DNA from: an uncultured Pseudomonadales bacterium | GTDB taxonomy: Bacteria; Pseudomonadota; Gammaproteobacteria; Pseudomonadales; Azotimanducaceae | DNA: 64,000 bases | Direction: 5' to 3' | Assembly (NCBI GenBank): GCA_951813515.1 | Contig: OX638346.1 | Location: 3,837,617 to 3,901,616, forward strand | In this document: in pieces, positions 8,964 to 19,021 of the stretch | Layout: each line of letters starts with the position of its first letter | Numbering within the stretch: the first letter of the stretch is position 1 | Notes under the pieces: model-generated | The model's database searches: none | Told to the model about the DNA's origin: nothing | What the model saw: only the letters and a program-made list of their open reading frames with translations | Translations under genes and position numbers: made by a program

Positions 8964-9734
8964 ATGGACATCGAGGGGAAAGTTGCCGTAATCACCGGCG
9001 GCGCTTCGGGGCTGGGACACGCCACCGCCAGGATGATCGTCGATCACGGCGGCAAGGTCGCCTTGCTGGACCGGAACATCGAGCTCGCTCGCGAGGCTGC
9101 CGGGCAACTCGGCGACGCGGCGCGCGCATTCGCCGTCGACGTCCGGAGCGCGGAATCCGCAGAGACGGCCATCGGCGAAGTCATGGACACGTTCGGCGCG
9201 ATTCACATCGACGTCAACTGCGCCGGAATCGGGCCCCCGGGGCGCACCGTGGGCCGCGACGGCCCGCTGTCACTCGACGCCTTCAACTTCGTCCTCCAGG
9301 TCAACCTGGTCGGGACGTTCAACACCCTGAGACTGTGCGCCGCCCGCATGCAGGAAAACACGCCCGGAAACGACGATGGAGAGCGCGGCGTCATCATCAA
9401 CACCGCATCCGTGGCCGCATTCGAGGGCCAGGTAGGACAAGCGGCCTACAGCGCGTCGAAGGGCGGCGTCGTGGGCATGACGTTGCCGATCGCGCGGGAC
9501 CTCGCACGGGCCGGGGTCCGCGTCTGCACCATCGCCCCGGGCATCTTCGGAACGCCGATGCTCTTCGGCGCGCCGCCGAGCCTGCGCGAGACGCTGGCGG
9601 AGATGACGCTGTTCCCGAAACGCCTCGGCGAAGCGTCGGAGTTCGCGCTGCTGGCAAAACAGATCGTCGAGAATCCGTACCTCAACGGCGAAACCATAAG
9701 GCTCGATGCCGGAATAAGGATGCAGGCTCGATAA
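8964..9734 (+). CDS. SDR family 3-hydroxyacyl-CoA dehydrogenase (HSD10 type)
   Basis: A 256-residue short-chain dehydrogenase strongly resembling mitochondrial HSD17B10 (3-hydroxyacyl-CoA dehydrogenase type 2). It has TGGASGLG near residue 11, the long signature IINTASVAAFEGQVGQAAYS with catalytic Ser and Tyr, and FGTPML and LNGE.IRLD.GIRMQ at the end. The likely role is NAD-dependent oxidation of 3-hydroxyacyl-CoA in fatty acid or branched amino acid breakdown. AGGGAG lies eight bases before the ATG. Confidence 0.88.
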   Translation: MDIEGKVAVITGGASGLGHATARMIVDHGGKVALLDRNIELAREAAGQLGDAARAFAVDVRSAESAETAIGEVMDTFGAIHIDVNCAGIGPPGRTVGRDGPLSLDAFNFVLQVNLVGTFNTLRLCAARMQENTPGNDDGERGVIINTASVAAFEGQVGQAAYSASKGGVVGMTLPIARDLARAGVRVCTIAPGIFGTPMLFGAPPSLRETLAEMTLFPKRLGEASEFALLAKQIVENPYLNGETIRLDAGIRMQAR

Positions 9735-9742
9735 CCCGGATC

Positions 9743-9766
9743 AAAAAAAGAGGCGGGGACGCGCCT
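9743..9766 (-). terminator. Rho-independent terminator after kdsB
   Basis: On the minus strand AGGCG (9766-9762) pairs with CGCCT (9755-9751) around a six-base loop, and is followed by C and a run of seven T residues (9749-9743). It lies 16 bases past the kdsB stop, at the end of the long minus-strand run. Confidence 0.7.
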
Positions 9767-9781
9767 GCAAACCGAAGAGCC

Positions 9782-10546
9782 TTACTCTGTCCGCCTCTCG
9801 AATACCCGCCTCACCCGCTTGAGATCGGCCGGCGTATCGACGCCTCCGGGCACCGCCACGAGGGCTTCCTCTACCGCGATTCCCATGTCGTTCTCGAGAA
9901 ACCGGAGTTGCTCGAGCGACTCCAGGCTCTCGAGCCGAGCAATCGGGAGCGCGACGAATCGCCGCAACGCAGCCACCCGATAGGCGTAGATGCCAATATG
10001 GCGGTGCCAGGTTCCGCTGGAAGCCGCAGGGGAATCCGGGAATCCATCCCGCGCATACGGAATCGGCGCCCGGGAAAAGTAAAGCGCGCGCCCGTTTCGA
10101 GTGACGACGACCTTGACGATGTTCTCATCATGCACGTCCGCCATGTCGCGAAGCGGTTCGCTCAACGTCGCCGCCCCAACGTCGTCCGACCTCTGCAGCA
10201 GTCCCGCCACCTGATCGATGACGGCGGCAGGAATCAGCGGCTCGTCCCCCTGCACGTTCACGACGACGTGATCGTCGGACCAGCCGCTCACTTCCGCAAC
10301 TTCCATGACCCGGTCGGACCCCGACGCATGGTCCTTGCGCGTCATCATCGCGCGTACGTCCGTCGATGCCACGGCGTCAACGACGCGCGCATCGTCCGTC
10401 GCGACGATCACTTCCCGGGTGCCCGACTTCGCGACCCGCGCGGCCACATGCGCGATCATTGGCCTGCCGGCGATTTGCGCGAGCGGCTTGCCTGGCAGCC
10501 GCGTGGAAGCGAAACGCGCTGGAACGACGACGGAAAAGGCGCTCAA
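9782..10546 (-). CDS. kdsB: 3-deoxy-manno-octulosonate cytidylyltransferase
   Basis: KdsB activates Kdo with CTP to CMP-Kdo, the donor for the inner core of lipopolysaccharide. The 254-residue protein begins with the conserved VVVPARFASTRLPGKPL and includes ATDD, VNVQGDEPL and FSRAPIPYAR. Its TTG start overlaps the stop of the upstream msbA-lpxK gene (TTGA), so translation is probably coupled. In E. coli msbA, lpxK and kdsB also lie together, with ycaR between; ycaR is missing here. Confidence 0.95.
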   Translation of the reverse strand: MSAFSVVVPARFASTRLPGKPLAQIAGRPMIAHVAARVAKSGTREVIVATDDARVVDAVASTDVRAMMTRKDHASGSDRVMEVAEVSGWSDDHVVVNVQGDEPLIPAAVIDQVAGLLQRSDDVGAATLSEPLRDMADVHDENIVKVVVTRNGRALYFSRAPIPYARDGFPDSPAASSGTWHRHIGIYAYRVAALRRFVALPIARLESLESLEQLRFLENDMGIAVEEALVAVPGGVDTPADLKRVRRVFERRTE

Positions 10547-13416
10547 ACGTCGATGCCGCTCTCGCGGAACTTCGCCTCGAGCGCTTCCACGAGCCCCTCC
10601 GAGGGCTGCATGACGATCTTCACGAACCAGCAGTTCTCGGGCGTAAACGCAAGGCTCCGCATCCTTTGCGCATCCTTCTCCGTGGTCACGATCCAGGTTC
10701 CGGCGCGAACCTCGAGATCAGCGGGAGTGAACAGGTGGTGGTCGGCAAACGCCCGCATGGTTGGAGCGAGGCCGACCTCGGCGAGCGTGCGCGAAAAGCG
10801 GCGCGGGTTGCCGATCCCGCAGATTCCGATCACGGGACCGTCGAGATGTTCCTTGAATTGCGCCGCCGGGACCGATTTCCCCGTCGCCAAGTTGTGGAAT
10901 GTCGTGGGCCGGGCGGACATGGTGTGCTCTCCGGGGACGAGGCCCGTCGGCGCGCCGTTGGCGACGACGATGTCGACTTCGGACAACCGCGATACCGGTT
11001 CCCGCAACGGGCCGGCAGGCAGTTGGAGGCCGTTGCCGACACCGCGATCCCCATCGAGGACCGCGATCTCGACATCCCGCGCCAACGCGTAATGCTGCAG
11101 GCCGTCGTCACTCAGCACGACGTCACACTCGGATCGCGCCAGCAGCCGCTGCACGGCAGCCGCCCGGTCGGGATCCACCACTACCGGGCAACCCGTGCGT
11201 CGCGCGATCAATGCCGCCTCGTCGCCCGCCTGAGATGCCGGCGTATCGTTGCTGACGTCGAGCGGATAGGAGGCGCGCCCGCCGTGTCCGCGCGAGACCA
11301 CGCCCACGCGGAGGTTTCGGCCGCGAAGCCACCGCGCGAGCCAGATGACCAGCGGCGTCTTGCCGGTGCCGCCGACCGTGATGTTGCCGACAACGACCAC
11401 CGGCACCGGCGCGCGCCAAGCGGCCTCGGGTTCCGACCGATAGCGTTCGCGCCTGCGCCGCGCAAAGTACGCATAGAGGACCGACAGCGGCCACAGGAGT
11501 TTCGGCCAGAACTCCTCCTTGTACCACGCCTCCGCAATCACGCTTGTCGATAGCGTCTCCACTCTTTCCGGGACCGGTGCCGGAAACCGCGCCACGTCCC
11601 CCGCGCGGGATTCGCGCCCTTCGTCTCCGTTGGCAAAGTGCAGACGATGGAACCTGGCGTATGCCCCGCCCGCATCGAGCAACTCCTGGTGTTTGCCCAT
11701 CTCGACGATGCGGCCGCCCTCGAGCACGGCGATCTTGTCGGCGTGTTCCACTGTCCACAACCGGTGCGCGATGACGACTGTCGTCCGGCCGCGCATGACC
11801 TCGTCAAGCGCATCCTGGACGCGGCGCTCGCTTTCGACGTCGAGCGCCGACGTCGCTTCGTCGAGAATCAGGATCGGGGCATCCTTCAGCAACGCCCTGG
11901 CCACCGCCACGCGCTGGCGCTGGCCGCCGGAAAGGCGCGTCCCCGCGTCCCCGACCACCAGGTCGAGGCCCGCCGCATTGCCCACGAACTGGTCGACATG
12001 CGCGCGCTGGACCGCCCGATCGATGTCCGCTTCGGGGGCATCCGCAAGGCGGCCGTAGGCGATGTTGTTGCGCAGGGTGTCGTTGAACAGCGTCACCTGC
12101 TCGGAGACCACCGCTATCTGATCCCGAAGATTGCGCAGCGTGTACGTGTCGAGCGGCTGCCCGTCCAGGAGAATCTCGCCGCGCGTGGGATTGTAGAAAC
12201 GCGGTATCAGGTTCGCGAGCGTCGACTTGCCGCTGCCGGAGCGTCCGACCAGGGCCAGCGTCTCGCCCGGCGCGATCGAGAACGTCACGCCGTGCAGGAT
12301 GTCGTCGCCGTCATCCTCGTACTTGAACCAGACGTCGCGAAACTCGACGCGCCCCTCGACCCGGTCGACCTCGACCTCGCCGGCATCGGGTTCCGCCTCC
12401 TGGTCGATCTGGGAAAAAATGTTGCTGGCGGCGGCAAGCCCGCGCTGTAGCCGCTCCGTGACCTCGGACAGGCGCTTGGTCGGATTCGCGAGCAGGCCGG
12501 CCCAGGCGATATAGGTGACGACGCCGCCCGCGGTGAAGGAGCCGCCGATATCGGGCACCAGCACCAGGGCCACAACGATACCGAGCAGACACGCCACGAT
12601 CAGTTGAATGCCCTGCGTATTCCTGGCCTTGGTCGCCGCGAGCTTGGCGCTTCGCCGGCGGATGCGATCGCTCGCTTGCATGAATCGGTCGCGCTCCCTC
12701 CTCTCCGCGCCGAACGCGCGGACCAGCCGCTGGCCGGAGATCACCTCCGACGCGACCTGCGCAACTTCGCTCATCGACACTTCGAGTGTCTCACTGAGGT
12801 GCCGGTAGCGACGGGCGGCGGAGCGCACGATCAGGGCGATAAGCGGCGAGACGACCGCGAAGATGATCGTCAGCAGCCAGTTCATGTACAGCATGCCCCC
12901 CAGCAGGAAAATCAACTTGGCGCCATCCTGCAGGATGATCCGGGCGACCTCCGTCACCGTGTCGCGCAACTGGGCGGCGGAGTAGGTCAACCTGGAGAGC
13001 AGCTGGCCGCGGCCGGTGCGGTCGTAATACGCGCTCGGCACCACCAGCAGGCGCTCGAACAGGTCGCAGCGGATGACGTGCACGATGCCGAAGGAGATGC
13101 GGGACAGGAGCAGTTCTCCGGCGACCGCTCCCACTGCCCGGACGGCTGCCAGGCCCACCATGAGCGCCGGAAAGTACCAGATGGCACGCGCGCCGGGCGT
13201 ATCCGACGCGTTAAAGTTGTCGATGATCTGGCCCAGGACGTAGGCGAACGAAGCCTCCGCGCCGGCGGCCAGGAGAAACCCGACTACCGCGATGACGAAC
13301 CAGAACCAGTGTGGCTGCAGGTAGTGGAGCAACCGCCAGTAGAGCGAGAGGTCACCCTCCTGAATCGGATCCGTCAGTTTCGGGTCGTCTCGCTCGTCTG
13401 CGGGGTCCGGCGTCAT
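10543..13416 (-). CDS. MsbA-LpxK fusion: lipid A flippase plus tetraacyldisaccharide 4'-kinase
   Basis: One 957-codon frame encodes two proteins that are normally separate. Residues about 1-610 are MsbA, the inner-membrane ABC exporter that flips lipid A: membrane segments in the first 330 residues, Walker A GRSGSGKST near 390, LSGGQRQRVAVARA and Walker B ILILDEATSALD. Residues about 625-957 are LpxK, which phosphorylates the lipid A disaccharide: EEFWPKLLWPLSVLYAYF, the P-loop VGNITVGGTGKTP near 682, DDGLQH and TTEKDA. A linker of about 20-30 residues joins them with no stop. The gene starts 22 bases after lpd in the same direction. Confidence 0.92.
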   Translation of the reverse strand: MTPDPADERDDPKLTDPIQEGDLSLYWRLLHYLQPHWFWFVIAVVGFLLAAGAEASFAYVLGQIIDNFNASDTPGARAIWYFPALMVGLAAVRAVGAVAGELLLSRISFGIVHVIRCDLFERLLVVPSAYYDRTGRGQLLSRLTYSAAQLRDTVTEVARIILQDGAKLIFLLGGMLYMNWLLTIIFAVVSPLIALIVRSAARRYRHLSETLEVSMSEVAQVASEVISGQRLVRAFGAERRERDRFMQASDRIRRRSAKLAATKARNTQGIQLIVACLLGIVVALVLVPDIGGSFTAGGVVTYIAWAGLLANPTKRLSEVTERLQRGLAAASNIFSQIDQEAEPDAGEVEVDRVEGRVEFRDVWFKYEDDGDDILHGVTFSIAPGETLALVGRSGSGKSTLANLIPRFYNPTRGEILLDGQPLDTYTLRNLRDQIAVVSEQVTLFNDTLRNNIAYGRLADAPEADIDRAVQRAHVDQFVGNAAGLDLVVGDAGTRLSGGQRQRVAVARALLKDAPILILDEATSALDVESERRVQDALDEVMRGRTTVVIAHRLWTVEHADKIAVLEGGRIVEMGKHQELLDAGGAYARFHRLHFANGDEGRESRAGDVARFPAPVPERVETLSTSVIAEAWYKEEFWPKLLWPLSVLYAYFARRRRERYRSEPEAAWRAPVPVVVVGNITVGGTGKTPLVIWLARWLRGRNLRVGVVSRGHGGRASYPLDVSNDTPASQAGDEAALIARRTGCPVVVDPDRAAAVQRLLARSECDVVLSDDGLQHYALARDVEIAVLDGDRGVGNGLQLPAGPLREPVSRLSEVDIVVANGAPTGLVPGEHTMSARPTTFHNLATGKSVPAAQFKEHLDGPVIGICGIGNPRRFSRTLAEVGLAPTMRAFADHHLFTPADLEVRAGTWIVTTEKDAQRMRSLAFTPENCWFVKIVMQPSEGLVEALEAKFRESGIDV

Positions 13417-13438
13417 TGGCGCGCCTCGGATGTGCAGG

Positions 13439-14887
13439 TTACCGACGTTGCCGGTTCACCATGTGTATCGCCCGCCCCCCGACTGCCAGCGCCGCCTCGT
13501 GCACGGCCTCGGCCAATGTCGGATGCGCGAACATGGTCAGCCCGAGATCTTCCGCGCTGGCATCGAATTCCATGGCGATGACCGCCTGCGCGATGAGTTC
13601 GGACGCCTGGGCGCCGAAGATGTGCACCCCAAGGATTCGGTCGGTCTCCGACTCGGCGACAATCTTGACAATGCCCTCGGCATCGTTCGCCGCGAGCGCG
13701 CGGCCGTTGGCGGCGTATGAGAAGGTGCCGGCGCTGTAGGCCTCGCCGTCCGCCTTGAGGTCCTGTTCGGTGCTGCCGACCCAGGCGATCTCCGGGTGCG
13801 TGTAAATGACGTTCGGAATGCACTCGTAGTTGACCATGGGCTTGTGGCCGGCGATTCGCTCGGCGACCATGACGCCCTCCTCCGCCCCCTTGTGCGCGAG
13901 CATGGGACCGCGCACGACATCGCCCACGGCATAGACGTCGGGGGCATCGGTGGCGCAAAGGTCATTGACGTAGAGGAAGCCGCGTTCGTCCAGGTTGACG
14001 CCGCTGTCCGGCGCCAGCAGCCCTTCCGTGTAGGGGCGGCGACCCACCGCGACGATCAGCTTGTCCACGGTGAGCGTGTGGTCGCCGTCCTTGTCCTGGT
14101 AGTCGACGGCCACCTCTTTCGTTTTCCCCCTGCCCTTCACACTCGCGCCGGTGACACGCGTGCCGAGGCAAATGTCGAGGTTCTGGCGGCCGAAGGCACG
14201 CAGGGCGTCGCGCGCGATGCGCTGGTCGGCGATGGGCAGAAACTCGTCGAGGGCTTCCAGCAGGACCACCTCGGAGCCGAGCCGGGACCAGACGCTGCCG
14301 AGTTCGAGGCCGATAACTCCGGCACCGATCACTCCGAGCCGCTGCGGCACCGCATCGAACTCCAGCGCCCCCGCGGAATCGACGATGACGCCGTCGACAA
14401 GCGGCACCGGATCGATCTCCATCGGCACGGATCCGGGTGCCAATATCACGTGCTCCGCAGCCAGTTCGGTGACCTCGCCCTCATGGTTCGTGTATTCGAC
14501 GCGCTTGTGGGCGAGCAACCTGCCGCGGCCGGCTAGTGACTCGACCCCGTTGCCGCCGAACAGCGCTCCGATGCCGGCCGTCAGTTTCGCCACCACGCCG
14601 TCCTTGTGAGCCATCATCTTGCCCACGTCCACGGACAGGCCTTCGACACCGATACCCACTTCCTCGAAACCGTGGGCGGCCTCCACGTACTTGTGCGAGG
14701 CGTCGAGCAGCGCCTTGGAGGGGATGCAGCCCCAGTTCAGGCAGGTGCCGCCGAGCGTCGGATTCCCGTCCCGGTCCAGGGACTTGTCGATGCATGCGGC
14801 GCGCATTCCAAGCTGCGCGGCGCGGATGGCGGCAGCGTAGCCGGCCGGTCCGGCCCCTATCACCACGATGTCGTATTCGTTCGGCAT
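13439..14887 (-). CDS. lpd: Dihydrolipoyl dehydrogenase (E3)
   Basis: E3 reoxidises dihydrolipoamide and passes electrons to NAD in 2-oxoacid dehydrogenase complexes. The 482-residue protein has the FAD motif VIGAGPAGYAAA, the redox disulfide Cys49/Cys54 in GGTCLNWGCIPSK, a second nucleotide motif (GVIGAGVIGLELG), and the C-terminal HPTLAEAVHEA with the active-site His. It is five bases downstream of sucB, so it most probably serves the 2-oxoglutarate dehydrogenase complex. Confidence 0.96.
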   Translation of the reverse strand: MPNEYDIVVIGAGPAGYAAAIRAAQLGMRAACIDKSLDRDGNPTLGGTCLNWGCIPSKALLDASHKYVEAAHGFEEVGIGVEGLSVDVGKMMAHKDGVVAKLTAGIGALFGGNGVESLAGRGRLLAHKRVEYTNHEGEVTELAAEHVILAPGSVPMEIDPVPLVDGVIVDSAGALEFDAVPQRLGVIGAGVIGLELGSVWSRLGSEVVLLEALDEFLPIADQRIARDALRAFGRQNLDICLGTRVTGASVKGRGKTKEVAVDYQDKDGDHTLTVDKLIVAVGRRPYTEGLLAPDSGVNLDERGFLYVNDLCATDAPDVYAVGDVVRGPMLAHKGAEEGVMVAERIAGHKPMVNYECIPNVIYTHPEIAWVGSTEQDLKADGEAYSAGTFSYAANGRALAANDAEGIVKIVAESETDRILGVHIFGAQASELIAQAVIAMEFDASAEDLGLTMFAHPTLAEAVHEAALAVGGRAIHMVNRQRR

Positions 14888-14892
14888 AGATT

Positions 14893-16092
14893 TCAGATTT
14901 CCAACAGTATGCGAGCGGGGTCTTCCAGCAATTCCTTGATCGTCACCAGGAATCGCACGGCCTCCTGGCCGTCGATCAGCCGATGATCGTAGCTGAGCGC
15001 AAGATACATCATCGGGCGCGCGACGATCTCGCCATCCTCCACTATCGGCCGCTGTTCGATCTTGTGCATGCCAAGGATGGCCGTTTGCGGCGGATTCAGT
15101 ATCGGGGTCGACAACAGCGAACCGAAAACGCCGCCGTTGGAGATCGTAAACGTGCCGCCCGACATCTCTTCGATGGTGAGCTTGTTATCGCGCGCCCTGG
15201 CGCCGAAGCCCGCGATCTGCTCCTCGATCTGGGCGAGGCTCGCCGCGTCCGCATCGCGCAGCACCGGCACTACCAGGCCGCGCTCCGTACTGACCGCCAC
15301 GCCAATGTCGTAGTAGCCGTGATAGACGATCTCGTCCCCGTCGATGCACGCGTTGACCAGCGGGAACCGTTTCAACGCCTCCACGCTGGCGCGCACGAAG
15401 AAGCCCATGAAACCGAGACGCGTCCCGTTGTGGGCGCGCTCGAAGGCGTCGCGGTAGCGCGCCCGCAACGTCATGACGGGCTCCATGTTCACTTCGTTGA
15501 ACGTCGTCAGCATGGCGGCGGTCTGCTGCGCTTCCACCAGGCGTTGCGCGATGGATGCCCTGAGGCGGGTCATCGGCACGCGGCGTTCCACCCGGTCCTC
15601 CGGCGACGCAGCCGTCTCGGACGCCCGGGCTACCTCGTGGACCGGCGCCACCGAGGGTGCCGGCGGCGCGACCGGCGCGGCGTTGACGGCGCGCGTGACA
15701 TCGGCCTTCGTGATGCGTCCGCCGCGCCCTGATCCGTTCAGGGTGGTGATGTCGATCCCTTTCTCTTCGGCGAGTTTCCGGGCGGCCGGAGAAATCCCCA
15801 CTTCGACCGCAGCAGCAACGGCCTGCGGTTGCGCGGTAGCCGTATCCGCCGGTGCCCCCGCCTCGAATCGCGCGATGACCTCGTCGCTCAAAACCGTCTC
15901 GCCTTCCGCCTTGACGATCTCCGTCACGGTGCCGTCGGCTGGCGCGACGATCTCTATCACCACCTTGTCGGTCTCGATTTCGGCCAGCATTTCGTCACGT
16001 CTGGCTGTCTCTCCTGGCTTTTTGTGCCAGGCGGCCAGGGTGCCGTCCTCAATGGACTCCGGAAACGTGGGTGCCTTGATCTCCATGGCCAT
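14893..16092 (-). CDS. sucB: Dihydrolipoyllysine-residue succinyltransferase (E2)
   Basis: E2 of 2-oxoglutarate dehydrogenase transfers succinyl groups to CoA. The 399-residue protein has a single lipoyl domain with lipoylated Lys43 (ETDKVVIE), an alanine/proline linker, a peripheral-subunit-binding domain (ISPAARKLAEEKGID...GRGGRITKADV, about 105-137) and a catalytic domain ending with SYDHRLIDGQEAV and FL..IKELLEDP. The ATG directly follows the sucA stop codon, so the two are translated together. Confidence 0.96.
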   Translation of the reverse strand: MAMEIKAPTFPESIEDGTLAAWHKKPGETARRDEMLAEIETDKVVIEIVAPADGTVTEIVKAEGETVLSDEVIARFEAGAPADTATAQPQAVAAAVEVGISPAARKLAEEKGIDITTLNGSGRGGRITKADVTRAVNAAPVAPPAPSVAPVHEVARASETAASPEDRVERRVPMTRLRASIAQRLVEAQQTAAMLTTFNEVNMEPVMTLRARYRDAFERAHNGTRLGFMGFFVRASVEALKRFPLVNACIDGDEIVYHGYYDIGVAVSTERGLVVPVLRDADAASLAQIEEQIAGFGARARDNKLTIEEMSGGTFTISNGGVFGSLLSTPILNPPQTAILGMHKIEQRPIVEDGEIVARPMMYLALSYDHRLIDGQEAVRFLVTIKELLEDPARILLEI

Positions 16093-18933
16093 CTACCCGA
16101 TGAGTGCCTCTTCCACCAGCCGATTCTGCCGGTCGATGTGGTGGCTGAAATAGCCGCTAGCCGGCGACGCGAACGCCACCCGTCCGGCGTAGAACAGGTA
16201 CAGCGAGACATCGTGACGCGCCAGCACCCGGCGCATGTGGTGCTGGCTCGAGTACCAGGCGCCCTGGTTCGCCGGCTCTTCCTGGCACCAGGTGACATAT
16301 CTCAGGTTGCCGTACGGCGCGATCGCCTCGCCAAGTTCCTTTTCGGGGAACGGATAGAGTTGCTCGATGCGCAGGATGGCGACATCGTCGAGTTCCCTCT
16401 CGCGCCGCTCCTCCAGCAGGTCGTAGTACACCTTGCCGCTGCACAGCACCAGCCGCTTGACCCGGTCCGGGTCGAGATCGTCGATTTCCGGGATCACGTT
16501 ACGATAACCGCCCTCGGCCAAGTCCTCCAGCGAGGACACGGCCAGCTTGTGGCGCAGCAGGCTCTTCGGCGTCAGCGCGACCAGCGGCTTGCGCAACGGT
16601 CGCATGACCTGGCGCCGCAGCATGTGGAACATCTGTGCCGGCGTCGTCGGCAGACACACCTGGATGTTGTGCTCCGCGCAAAGCTGCAAATAGCGCTCGA
16701 GCCGTGCCGACGAATGCTCGGGCCCCTGCCCTTCGTAGCCATGCGGCAACAGCATGACCAGACCGCAAAGCCGCGCCCACTTCGTCTCGCCGCTGGTGAT
16801 GAACTGGTCGATCACCACCTGGGCGCCATTGGCGAAGTCGCCGAACTGCGCCTCCCAGATGACCAGCGCACCGGGCGTGGTCGTGGCGTAGCCGTATTCG
16901 AATGCGAGCACGGCTTCCTCCGACAGGAGCGAATCGTAGACTTCGAACGTCGGCCCGCCCTCCGACTCGAGAACGTGTTGCAGGGGGACGTAGCTATCCC
17001 CGGTCTTCTGGCTGTAGACCACCGCGTGGCGGTGCGAGAACGTGCCGACCCCCGTGTCCTGGCCTGTCAACCGGACGGCGTGCCCCTGATCGAGGAGGGT
17101 CGCGTAGGCCATGGTTTCCGCGAATCCCCAGTTGATGGGCGCGGCGCCCGCGGCCATGCGCCTGCGGTCGTCGAGCAAGCGCTGCACCTGCCGATGCACG
17201 GCGAACCCGTCTGGAACGGCGTTGACCTTGCGCGCCAACTCCTGCAGGTGGGCCAGGTCCACGCGCGTGTCCGCGGGCGTCGTCCACTCGTGATCGAGGT
17301 ACGGGCGCCAGTCCACGAACAGTTCCTCGTCCGGTTCATGCACCAGGCTCCTGGCCACGTGATCGCCCGAGTCGAGCGACGTTCGGTAGTCCTCCGCGAG
17401 CACATCCACTTCGCCCGCGGCGATGGCGCCCTCCTCGACCAGCCGCCCGGCGTAGATCGCCCGCGTCGTCGGATGCTGCCGGATCGCCTGGTACATCAGC
17501 GGCTGCGTCTTCATCGGCTCTTCGGCCTCGTTGTGGCCGCGGCGCCGATAACAGACAAGGTCTATGACCACATCCTTCTTGAACTGCATGCGGTAGTCGA
17601 CAGCGAGCCGCGTAACAAATATGACAGCTTCGGGGTCGTCCGCGTTGACGTGGAATATCGGTGCCCGGACCATCTTTCCTGCTTCCGAGCAGTATTCCGT
17701 GGAGCGCACGTCGTCGATGCGATGCGTCGTGAAGCCAATCTGGTTGTTGACGATGATGTGCAGGGTCCCGCCGGTCCGGAATCCGCGCGTCTGCGACATC
17801 TGGAAGGTCTCCATCACGACGCCCTGGCCCGCGAACGCGGCATCGCCGTGAATGACGATGGGCATGACCAGGTCGCCTGCCTCGTCGCGCCGCCGATCCT
17901 GCCTGGCGCGCACGGAACCTTCGACCACGGGCGCGACGATCTCGAGGTGCGACGGGTTGAAGGCGAGCGCGACGTGCATCTCGCCGCCGCTCGTCTCGAC
18001 GTTGGAGGAGAATCCCTGGTGATACTTGACGTCCCCCATGGCGGTCGTCTCCGGCAGGCGCCCCTCGAATTCGTCGAACATGTCGCTCGGGTCCTTGCCG
18101 AGGATGTTGACGAGAACGTTCAGCCTGCCACGATGTGCCATGCCAATGACGGCTTCAACGACGCCGTGGGCGCCCGTGCGCTGCAACGTCTCGTGCAGCA
18201 TCGGTATCAGGCTGTCGGCCCCTTCGAGGCTGAACCGTTTCGTGCCGGGATACTTGGCGTGAAGATACTTCTCAAGGCCCTCGGCAGCGGTTAGCCGATC
18301 CAGCACGGCCTGTTTTTCGGCGGCGTCCAGCGCCGGGTTCGAGCGCGCCGCTTCCACGCGCCGGCACACCCACAACTGTTCGGCGGCATCGGCGATGTGC
18401 ATGTACTCCACCCCGATCGAGGAGCAGTAAGTGCGTTCCAGCGCGTCCAGGATTTCGCGCAGGCTCGCCGTGCCGACGTCGAAGAAATGCGCCGAGCCGG
18501 TCTGGAACACCGTGTCGAGGTCGGCCGGCGATAGCCCGTGGTAGTCGAGGTCGAGTTCGGGCGCGTCGGCGCGCCGCCAGACGCCGAGCGGGTCGAGACG
18601 AGCGCGGCGGTGACCGCGACTCCGATAGGCGGCGATCAGCTCGAGCACCCGCACCTGCTTCGTCGCGTGTTCGTCCGAAACTTCGGCGCTGACCTTTTCC
18701 GGCCGGACGCGCAGCCGATTGCGGCCAAGCTGTCCGAAGTGTTCGATGATCGGGCTGTGCGGGATATCGGGCGCCTGCCGCCGCCGGGGAAGCCCGTCGA
18801 AATAGTCGCTCCACTGCTCGGCGACCCCGCCCGGATCGTTCAGGAACGACTCGTAAAGCGATTCGAGATACGCCGCATTGCCGCCCGAGAGGTGGCTGCT
18901 CTTGCGCATCCGCTCAACGAAGGAATCCGCCAT
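16093..18933 (-). CDS. sucA: 2-oxoglutarate dehydrogenase E1 component
   Basis: E1 decarboxylates 2-oxoglutarate using thiamine diphosphate. The 946-residue protein opens with SHLSGGNAAYLESLYESFLNDP, contains GMAHRGRLNVLVNILGK, HGDAAFAGQGVV (thiamine site) and LLPHGYEGQGPEHSSARLERYLQL, and ends as full-length SucA. Length is close to E. coli SucA (933). It is the first gene of the suc trio and lies 88 bases after sdhB, in the same direction. Confidence 0.97.
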   Translation of the reverse strand: MADSFVERMRKSSHLSGGNAAYLESLYESFLNDPGGVAEQWSDYFDGLPRRRQAPDIPHSPIIEHFGQLGRNRLRVRPEKVSAEVSDEHATKQVRVLELIAAYRSRGHRRARLDPLGVWRRADAPELDLDYHGLSPADLDTVFQTGSAHFFDVGTASLREILDALERTYCSSIGVEYMHIADAAEQLWVCRRVEAARSNPALDAAEKQAVLDRLTAAEGLEKYLHAKYPGTKRFSLEGADSLIPMLHETLQRTGAHGVVEAVIGMAHRGRLNVLVNILGKDPSDMFDEFEGRLPETTAMGDVKYHQGFSSNVETSGGEMHVALAFNPSHLEIVAPVVEGSVRARQDRRRDEAGDLVMPIVIHGDAAFAGQGVVMETFQMSQTRGFRTGGTLHIIVNNQIGFTTHRIDDVRSTEYCSEAGKMVRAPIFHVNADDPEAVIFVTRLAVDYRMQFKKDVVIDLVCYRRRGHNEAEEPMKTQPLMYQAIRQHPTTRAIYAGRLVEEGAIAAGEVDVLAEDYRTSLDSGDHVARSLVHEPDEELFVDWRPYLDHEWTTPADTRVDLAHLQELARKVNAVPDGFAVHRQVQRLLDDRRRMAAGAAPINWGFAETMAYATLLDQGHAVRLTGQDTGVGTFSHRHAVVYSQKTGDSYVPLQHVLESEGGPTFEVYDSLLSEEAVLAFEYGYATTTPGALVIWEAQFGDFANGAQVVIDQFITSGETKWARLCGLVMLLPHGYEGQGPEHSSARLERYLQLCAEHNIQVCLPTTPAQMFHMLRRQVMRPLRKPLVALTPKSLLRHKLAVSSLEDLAEGGYRNVIPEIDDLDPDRVKRLVLCSGKVYYDLLEERRERELDDVAILRIEQLYPFPEKELGEAIAPYGNLRYVTWCQEEPANQGAWYSSQHHMRRVLARHDVSLYLFYAGRVAFASPASGYFSHHIDRQNRLVEEALIG

Positions 18934-19021
18934 CGTGCTCTAGTCCGATTGGTTGGGGACGCATGGGACGCCCCGACATGTTCCCTATAGGGACTCTCTT
19001 TGCACGAGAATCAACGCCCGG

